A DNA stretch of 14,880 nucleotides, from assembly GCA_021163905.1 (NCBI GenBank), contig JAGGTG010000175.1:1-14880 (forward strand), read 5' to 3'. This stretch comes from Candidatus Aerophobota bacterium. Lineage in GTDB: Bacteria; Aerophobota; Aerophobia; Aerophobales; B3-G15. A model generated the notes under the pieces. The model searched no databases. It saw only the letters and a program-made list of their open reading frames with translations, and was not told where the DNA came from. Shown piece after piece: positions 6,974 through 12,100 of this stretch (its first letter is position 1; the number at the start of each line of letters is the position of its first letter). A program made the translations under genes and the position numbers.

Positions 6974-9210
6974 AAGAACCAGTTAAAATAGATCTTAATT
7001 TGGTAAAAGCTCATGGATTAACAGAGGAGGAATTTGAAAGGATAAAGAGAATACTGGGAAGAGAACCTAACTTCACTGAACTGGGAATTTTCTCTGTAAT
7101 GTGGAGTGAACACTGCAGTTATAAGAGTTCAAAGCCAACTCTCAAGAAATTCCCTACGGAAGGTGAGAGGGTTCTGGTTAAAGCAGGAGAGGAAAATGCC
7201 GGAGTTGTTGATATAGGAGATAATCTTGCTGTAGTTTTTAAAATGGAATCGCACAATCATCCCTCAGCTGTGGAACCGTATCAGGGGGCAGCCACAGGAG
7301 TTGGAGGAATCATCAGGGACATATTTACAATGGGAGCTCGACCTATAGCCATTATGGATTCTCTTAGATTTGGTTCTTTAAATGACCCTAAATCACGTTA
7401 TTTTTTGAGGGGAGTGGTAGGAGGAATAGCTTTTTATGGAAATTGTATTGGTATTCCCACCGTCGGGGGAGAAACTTTTTTTGATGAGTCCTATCGGGGA
7501 AATCCTCTTGTTAATGTTCTTTGTGTTGGTATAGTTAAAAAGGATATGATTGTTAAGGCAAGAGCAAGGGGAGTTGGTAATACCATTTTTTATGTAGGAT
7601 CCTCTACGGGGAGAGATGGATTGGGAGGTGCGAGTTTTGCTTCCAGAGAAATAACCGAGGAATCTCATGAGGACAGGCCCGCGGTTCAGATAGGAGATCC
7701 ATTTATGGAAAAGCTTTTGCTTGAGGCAACTCTCGAACTTATAAAAAGCGGTGTGGTTGTAGGAATGCAGGATATGGGAGCAGCAGGGCTAACTTCTTCC
7801 ACTGTTGAGACAGCTTCCCGTGGAAACTGTGGTGTAGAGATAGATATATCCCTTGTTCCAAGAAGAGAGGAAGGTATGATTCCCTATGAGGTTATGCTGT
7901 CAGAGTCTCAGGAGAGAATGCTGGTCATCGTAAAAAAGGGTATGGAAAACGAAGCTAAAAGGATATTTGAAAAATGGGATCTGTACGCTATTCCTATTGG
8001 GAAAGTTACCTCAGATGGTATTTTCCGTATAAAAGATAAGGATAGACCTGTAGCTGAAATTCCTGTTAAGTCCTTAACAGAAGATGCTCCGGTTTATCTG
8101 AGGAAAAGGGTAAAACCAGCTTATCTTGATGAGGTAAGCTATCTTGATATAGATACCCTGCCCCGGCCAGATGATTTTAATCAGGTACTGATTAAATTGT
8201 TAACCTCGCCAAATATCGCCAGTAAAGAATGGATATGGGAACAGTATGATCATATGGTGGGTATAAATACAGTTGTCCTCCCGGGACCAGATGCCGCTGT
8301 TCTTAGAGTAAAGGGTACTAAAAAAGCTCTTGCCTTAAGCTGTGATGGGAATGGACGTTACTGTTTTCTTGATCCGTATGAAGGGGGAAAAATTGCGGTA
8401 GCCGAGGCTGCTCGCAATGTTGTTTGTGTAGGAGCAACCCCGATTGCCATTACCAATTGTCTTAATTTCGGAACCCCTACCGATCCTGAAATTTTCTGGC
8501 AGTTTACAAGATGTGTTGAGGGAATGGCTGAAGCCTGCCAGTATCTTGGAACTCCAGTTACAGGAGGGAACGTTAGTTTTTATAATGAAAATCCCACCGG
8601 GGCAATAGATCCAACTCCTGTCGTTGGAATGTTGGGTTTAATTGAAAATACCGATCTTATATGTACACCCTGGTTTAAAGAAGAGGGAGATCTAATAGTT
8701 CTTATAGGAGACGGTAAGATAAGTCTTGGTGGCAGTGAATATCTTTATCTTATCCATGGTTTAAAAAAAGGCAGACCACCTGAATTAAATCTTTCTAAGG
8801 AAAAGGCCCTTTACGATGTATGTCTAAAAGCTATAGGAAAAGGGCTAATTAAATCAGCTCATGATGTATCAGAGGGAGGTATTGCTACCAGTGTTGTTGA
8901 AAGTTGTATTATTAACGAAGAGAAATTTATGGGAGCAAGGATAGATTTGAAAAATCTGGAAAAGGAGGGAGAAAGAGATGATCTTTTGCTTTTTGGTGAG
9001 GTTCAATCCTGTATAGTAGCATCCTGTTCTCCTCAAAATATTGATTCTCTTGAAAAAATAGCCAGAGAAAAAAATATTGGTTTTAGGTTACTTGGCGAAG
9101 TAACAGGAAAAGAACTTATAATTGAAAAAAATGGGAAAAAACTTATATCTCAAAATACAGCTAACCTCTATAAACTCTGGAGAGAAGCTTTATCGTTGAA
9201 ATTAAGATAG
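6970..9210 (+). CDS. purL: FGAM synthase large subunit PurL (small type)
   Basis: A 746-residue ATP-dependent synthetase of the Bacillus/Thermotoga type. It lacks the built-in glutaminase and PurS-like domain of the ~1300-residue proteobacterial enzyme and needs PurS and PurQ, both just upstream. Seen: the signature MWSEHCSYKSSK with catalytic His48, the nucleotide-binding KMESHNHPSAVEPYQGAATG (91-110), GVGGIIRDI, the mid-protein SGVVVGMQDMGAAGL and LSESQERM, and in the second half the repeated synthetase fold with CDGNGRYCFLDP and SAHDVSEGGIA. Only a weak GAGG lies 11 bases before the ATG, so translation probably depends on coupling to purQ. Other purine genes are not in this window. Confidence 0.96.
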   Translation: MKEPVKIDLNLVKAHGLTEEEFERIKRILGREPNFTELGIFSVMWSEHCSYKSSKPTLKKFPTEGERVLVKAGEENAGVVDIGDNLAVVFKMESHNHPSAVEPYQGAATGVGGIIRDIFTMGARPIAIMDSLRFGSLNDPKSRYFLRGVVGGIAFYGNCIGIPTVGGETFFDESYRGNPLVNVLCVGIVKKDMIVKARARGVGNTIFYVGSSTGRDGLGGASFASREITEESHEDRPAVQIGDPFMEKLLLEATLELIKSGVVVGMQDMGAAGLTSSTVETASRGNCGVEIDISLVPRREEGMIPYEVMLSESQERMLVIVKKGMENEAKRIFEKWDLYAIPIGKVTSDGIFRIKDKDRPVAEIPVKSLTEDAPVYLRKRVKPAYLDEVSYLDIDTLPRPDDFNQVLIKLLTSPNIASKEWIWEQYDHMVGINTVVLPGPDAAVLRVKGTKKALALSCDGNGRYCFLDPYEGGKIAVAEAARNVVCVGATPIAITNCLNFGTPTDPEIFWQFTRCVEGMAEACQYLGTPVTGGNVSFYNENPTGAIDPTPVVGMLGLIENTDLICTPWFKEEGDLIVLIGDGKISLGGSEYLYLIHGLKKGRPPELNLSKEKALYDVCLKAIGKGLIKSAHDVSEGGIATSVVESCIINEEKFMGARIDLKNLEKEGERDDLLLFGEVQSCIVASCSPQNIDSLEKIAREKNIGFRLLGEVTGKELIIEKNGKKLISQNTANLYKLWREALSLKLR

Positions 9211-9237
9211 ATATTTTAATTTGAGGGGGAATTTTTA

Positions 9238-10473
9238 ATGACCGATGAAGAAAAAACCCTTACTGAAGATAAGTTAGACAGGCCATATTCTGAGATATTT
9301 AACACAGAGGGATGGGATAAGATTAAAGAGCCGGTTAGCCTTGTTAATGTCATACTAACAGAGGCTATAAAAAGAAGAGCAAGTGATGTTCATTTTGAAC
9401 CCTTAGAAAAGGTCGTAAGGGTAAGGTACAGAATTGATGGATTGCTTTACCCTGTGTTTTTCTTCAGTAAGGACCTGCATCCGGGAGTAGTTTCTCGAAT
9501 TAAAGTACTTTCCAGATTGGATGTTGCTGAGCGGAGGCTACCTCAGGAAGGGAGATTTAAAATGGGGGGAATAGATGTGAGGGTCTCCATTATTCCTGCT
9601 CACTTTGGAGAAAAGGTAGCCCTTAGAATTCTGGATATTCGCTATCTTAAAGGTCTCACAATTGATAAACTTGGTTTAGAAGAGGAAATTTTAAAAAAAT
9701 ACACAAGAGCTATTTCCCGCCCCTTTGGGATGATTATAATTGCAGGGCCAACCGGATCAGGTAAAACCACTACACTTTATGCGGCAATAAGAGCCTTAAA
9801 TACACCTCAAAGACATATCCTGACTATAGAGGATCCTATAGAATATGAAATTGAAGGAGTAAATCAGGTTCAGGTCAGGGAGACCATTGGGCTAACTTTT
9901 CCTGCTGTTTTACGGGCATTTTTACGTCAGGATCCGGATATCATTATGCTGGGAGAAATGAGAGATCCAGAAACTGCAGAAGTTGGTATAAGGTCAGCAT
10001 TAACCGGTCATCTTCTTCTTACAACCCTTCACACCAATAACGCTGTTGGAGCTATAGCGAGACTTATCAACTTGAAAATTCCAACTCCCCTGCTGGCAAG
10101 TGCTTTGATTTTTGTAGGTGCCCAGAGATTAATAAGGAAGGTGTGTCCAAAATGTGCTATTCCTTATAAACCCTCTCCAGAACTTCTGGAAAAATTAGGT
10201 ATTAAGATAGAAGATAAGGATATAATTTTTTACAGAGCAAATGGATGTTCAGAGTGTAATAATCTGGGATATAAAGGAAGAGTTGCCATAATGGAGGCTC
10301 TGGAGATCACCGAAGAGATAAGAAATCTCATTTTAACTGAGGCTCCTGAATCACAGATTAAAAAAGCTGCTCTCTCCTCCGGTATGTTACCGATAAAAGA
10401 TGTAGCTATGCGTAAAGTCCTGCAGGGAGAGACAACTTTAGAGGAAGTTATGCGAGTAATAGGAGGCGAGTAA
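9238..10473 (+). CDS. GspE/PilB-family secretion or pilus ATPase lacking the N1 domain
   Basis: A 411-residue cytoplasmic AAA-like ATPase of the type II secretion / type IV pilus assembly family. Seen: the N2 domain beginning about residue 33 with RRASDVHFEP (46-55) and YRIDGLL; Walker A GPTGSGKTTT (170-179); the Asp box TIEDPIEY (196-203); Walker B DIIMLGEMRD (234-243); the His box TGHLLLTTLHTN (256-267); and the four-Cys zinc motif (C303, C306, C337, C340) that marks GspE/PilB and is absent from PilT. Most family members have about 500-600 residues; here the N-terminal N1 (MshEN-like) region that contacts the membrane partner is missing. GAGGGGGA lies 7 bases before the ATG. It starts 27 bp after purL, so it is probably the last gene of the purine operon. 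No other pilus or secretion gene is in the window. Confidence 0.9.
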   Translation: MTDEEKTLTEDKLDRPYSEIFNTEGWDKIKEPVSLVNVILTEAIKRRASDVHFEPLEKVVRVRYRIDGLLYPVFFFSKDLHPGVVSRIKVLSRLDVAERRLPQEGRFKMGGIDVRVSIIPAHFGEKVALRILDIRYLKGLTIDKLGLEEEILKKYTRAISRPFGMIIIAGPTGSGKTTTLYAAIRALNTPQRHILTIEDPIEYEIEGVNQVQVRETIGLTFPAVLRAFLRQDPDIIMLGEMRDPETAEVGIRSALTGHLLLTTLHTNNAVGAIARLINLKIPTPLLASALIFVGAQRLIRKVCPKCAIPYKPSPELLEKLGIKIEDKDIIFYRANGCSECNNLGYKGRVAIMEALEITEEIRNLILTEAPESQIKKAALSSGMLPIKDVAMRKVLQGETTLEEVMRVIGGE

Positions 10474-10497
10474 GAACCACTTTTGCCATTATTTATT

Positions 10498-10535
10498 GGA
10501 ACCTTTGTAGTTGCAAGGTGCCTTCCTTATTTTTC
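10498..10535 (+). terminator. Possible weak terminator after the operon
   Basis: GGAACCTT (10498-10505) can pair with AAGG (10515-10518) and, past a 4-base bulge, with TTCC (10523-10526). The run TTATTTTTC follows at once. Position 25 bp after the ATPase stop fits, but the stem is interrupted and short. Confidence 0.35.
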
Positions 10536-10544
10536 AATCTTCAC

Positions 10545-10565
10545 TATAAAGATAAAAACTTTATA
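10545..10565. repeat. 7-bp perfect inverted repeat
   Basis: TATAAAG (10545-10551) and CTTTATA (10559-10565) flank seven A-rich bases. It lies in the 223-bp gap between the ATPase gene and the regulator gene. It may be a protein site or chance in AT-rich DNA. Confidence 0.35.
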
Positions 10566-10585
10566 TAACATTCACATTCTTTAAT

Positions 10586-10630
10586 AGACCAGATAGACCA
10601 AACAGACGAAATGGACGAAATAGACGAGAC
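10586..10630 (+). repeat. Five-unit 9-bp tandem repeat
   Basis: Five imperfect 9-base units in a row: AGACCAGAT, AGACCAAAC, AGACGAAAT, GGACGAAAT, AGACGAGAC. They share the pattern (A/G)GAC(C/G)A(A/G)A(T/C). The block ends 11 bases before the -35 box of the arsR-hsp20 promoter and lies in non-coding DNA. It could be a slippage-grown microsatellite or a row of binding sites on one DNA face, though 9 bp is short of a helical turn. Confidence 0.85.
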
Positions 10631-10641
10631 ATAAGAGGGGG

Positions 10642-10669
10642 TTGACAGGTTGCTATATTCGAATATAAT
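10642..10669 (+). promoter_or_regulatory. Consensus sigma-70 promoter of arsR-hsp20
   Basis: Perfect TTGACA (10642-10647) and perfect TATAAT (10664-10669) with a 16-bp spacer. This is the strongest promoter in the window. Transcription would begin near 10676, giving a leader of about 20 bases that still contains the AAGGA ribosome site at 10686-10690. Confidence 0.8.
10654..10667. promoter_or_regulatory. Palindromic operator overlapping the -10 box
   Basis: TATATTCGAATATA is a perfect 14-base palindrome that covers the 3' part of the spacer and the first four bases of the -10 box. AT-rich palindromes with a TTC/GAA core over the promoter are usual sites for dimeric ArsR/SmtB repressors, so the regulator encoded 30 bp downstream probably binds here and shuts off its own operon. 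Binding is inferred, not shown. Confidence 0.65.
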
Positions 10670-10696
10670 AATGTATGAAGATTGGAAGGAAGCAAG

Positions 10697-11017
10697 ATGA
10701 GAGAGAAAATAAAATCAGTTGAAGAGAAATTAGAACAGGCTGATCAGGTAGCAGAATGCTTGAAGGCACTTACCCATCCGGTAAGAATAAGGATACTTCA
10801 GGAACTAAGAAACGGAGTAAAGTGTGTAAGCGAGCTGTCAGAAAGAATTGGGGTTAATCAAACCAATCTTTCTCAACATCTTGGTCTTTTGAGAAACTAC
10901 GGATGGGTTAAGAAGAAAAAAAGAGCCCTTTATGTTTATTACTCCTTATCCGATGAAGGCATAGGGATTGTTTTAAATAAAATCTATGAAGTAGTCTATC
11001 GAATTGAATTAAAATAA
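10697..11017 (+). CDS. ArsR-family winged-helix transcriptional regulator
   Basis: A 106-residue DNA-binding protein, a typical single-domain ArsR/SmtB size. Seen: LKALTHPVRIRILQEL (22-37), the recognition helix-turn-helix VSELSERIGVNQTNLSQHLGLL (44-65), and the wing KKKKRALYVYYSL (72-84). In the helix-3 metal site of ArsR (ELCVCDL) two Cys are needed; here the same place reads VKCVSEL with one Cys (C43), and the only other Cys is C21. The classical arsenic site is thus incomplete, and the protein may sense a thiol-reactive or non-metal signal. The ATG at 10697 is chosen because AAGGA is 6 bases upstream; an in-frame TTG at 10682 overlaps that site. It is followed after 16 bp by hsp20, so it likely controls heat-shock or stress expression of that gene. 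Confidence 0.88.
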   Translation: MREKIKSVEEKLEQADQVAECLKALTHPVRIRILQELRNGVKCVSELSERIGVNQTNLSQHLGLLRNYGWVKKKKRALYVYYSLSDEGIGIVLNKIYEVVYRIELK

Positions 11018-11033
11018 ACAGGAGGTGATGACT

Positions 11034-11516
11034 ATGGCAAACGTATGGGATCCTTTCAGAGAATTCTCTCGTATAGAACGAGAGATAAGGAAGATGTTTG
11101 ATGATTTCTGGGGCGAGAGAAGAAGATGGGGAATTCTCCCTGCTCCAAGAAGGTCTGAGGTTCCCGCTGAAAGAGAAGAGGGTCTAATTGGTACTCCACC
11201 TGTAGACCTCATTGATAAAGGTGATAAACTTATTTTACGTTCTGAGATGCCAGGAGTGAAAAAAGACAATATTAAGATATCAGTTACCGAAGATGATATA
11301 AGTATTTCAGGTAAAGTAGAAAAAGCCAAGGAGGAAAAAGAGGAAGATTACTATTACTGTGAAAGAGCTTACAGCTCCTGGCAAAGAGTTATCCCTTTAC
11401 CGGTGAAGATAAAAGCTGACGCTGCAAAGGCAAAGTATCAGGATGGAGTGCTGGAGATTACCTTACCTAAAGCTGAGGAAGCCAAGGCAAAGAAAAAAGA
11501 AATAAAGGTTGAATAA
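11034..11516 (+). CDS. Small heat-shock protein, Hsp20 / alpha-crystallin family
   Basis: A 160-residue ATP-independent chaperone that holds unfolding proteins in large oligomers. Seen: an N-terminal arm beginning MANVWDPFREFSRIEREI with the W-D-P-F motif common in bacterial class A members; an alpha-crystallin domain from about residue 55 (PPVDLIDKGDKLILRSEMPGV) to about 145, ending in the signature A-x-Y-x-D-G-V-L-E-I-T-L-P; and a Lys/Glu-rich tail ending KEIKVE, where I-K-V can serve as the I-x-I/V inter-dimer contact. Start at 11034 is fixed by AGGAGG at 11020-11025, 8 bases upstream; the in-frame GTG at 11025 and ATG at 11028 overlap or touch that site. It is the second gene of the regulator operon, closed by a hairpin 10 bp after its stop. 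Confidence 0.95.
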   Translation: MANVWDPFREFSRIEREIRKMFDDFWGERRRWGILPAPRRSEVPAEREEGLIGTPPVDLIDKGDKLILRSEMPGVKKDNIKISVTEDDISISGKVEKAKEEKEEDYYYCERAYSSWQRVIPLPVKIKADAAKAKYQDGVLEITLPKAEEAKAKKKEIKVE

Positions 11517-11525
11517 TTATAAAAT

Positions 11526-11549
11526 AAGGGGAGGGAATTTCCTCCCCTT
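11526..11549 (+). terminator. Intrinsic terminator of the arsR-hsp20 operon
   Basis: AAGGGGAGG (11526-11534) pairs perfectly with CCTCCCCTT (11541-11549) around a 6-base loop, 10 bases after the hsp20 stop. The following T-tract is short (TAATTTG), so termination may be incomplete. Confidence 0.75.
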
Positions 11550-11609
11550 TAATTTGTAATAACTTAAACAGTCCAATTTGCCAGCATAAGCTGGTATTGA
11601 CATAGATGG

Positions 11610-11649
11610 AAGGATAAAGAGGAATTGCTCCTCTTTATCCTTTATTTTT
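11610..11649 (+). terminator. Second strong hairpin with T-tail, just before osmC
   Basis: AAGGATAAAGAGGA (11610-11623) pairs with TCCTCTTTATCCTT (11629-11642) over 14 bp around a 5-base loop, and TTATTTTT follows. It has the full form of an intrinsic terminator, better than the one at 11526. It stands only 35 bases before the osmC start, leaving little room for a promoter, so it is either a back-up terminator for hsp20 or an attenuator in an osmC leader. A TTGACA at 11597-11602 lacks a matching -10 box. A small stem CCAGC-ATAA-GCTGG at 11581-11594 precedes it. Confidence 0.75.
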
Positions 11650-11683
11650 GATTTCAAAACTTAAAAAAACAGGAGAACTGTAG

Positions 11684-12100
11684 ATGCATGCAGAAATAAG
11701 GCAGGTTAATGGATTAACTATGATGGGAAAGGCTAACTCTAACCACTGGGTTGTTATGGATGGTCCAAAAATATATAAAGGTTCAGAGGCTGCCACACGA
11801 CCAATGGAGATGATCCTAATAGCTCTTGGAGGTTGTTTGGGAATGGATATTGTATCTTTACTTGGTAAGAAAAAAGCTTCTCTGGATAACATAAAAATAG
11901 AAATTGATGCTGAGGAAGCTAAAGATCATCCTCGAGTATTTACCAGGATAGATGTAAAGTGTTTGTTTAAAGGTAAAAAACTTAATGAAGATGATATAAG
12001 GTGGGCACTTAATAAAGCTTATGAAAAGTACTGTCCAGTGGGAGCTATGCTTTCTGAAGTGGCGGATATTAACTACTCTTATGAAATAGTGGAATCCTGA
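11684..12100 (+). CDS. OsmC/Ohr-family protein
   Basis: A 138-residue cytosolic protein of the OsmC superfamily, thiol-dependent peroxidases that reduce organic hydroperoxides. Seen: the N-terminal strand pair with NGLTMMGKANSNHWVVMDG, the Arg39 and Glu42 of TRPMEMILIALGGC, the peroxidatic Cys51 at the start of the central helix (GGCLGMDIVSLL), and the second Cys117 in KYCPVGAML. Both catalytic Cys are present, so it should be active. The A-L-G-G-C-L-G-M-D and Y-C-P-V motifs suit the YhfA-like OsmC subgroup more than Ohr. AGGAG at 11671-11675 is 8 bases before the ATG. Its 3' end overlaps the convergent Lon-like gene by 22 bp. Confidence 0.9.
   Translation: MHAEIRQVNGLTMMGKANSNHWVVMDGPKIYKGSEAATRPMEMILIALGGCLGMDIVSLLGKKKASLDNIKIEIDAEEAKDHPRVFTRIDVKCLFKGKKLNEDDIRWALNKAYEKYCPVGAMLSEVADINYSYEIVES

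Noticed and set aside
10586..10630. CRISPR array
   Set aside because: The units are 9 bases and directly adjacent, with no spacers, and no cas genes are present.
10682..10696. Upstream TTG start for the ArsR-type regulator
   Set aside because: The codon overlaps the purine-rich ribosome site that serves the ATG at 10697, and the extra five residues are not needed by the family.
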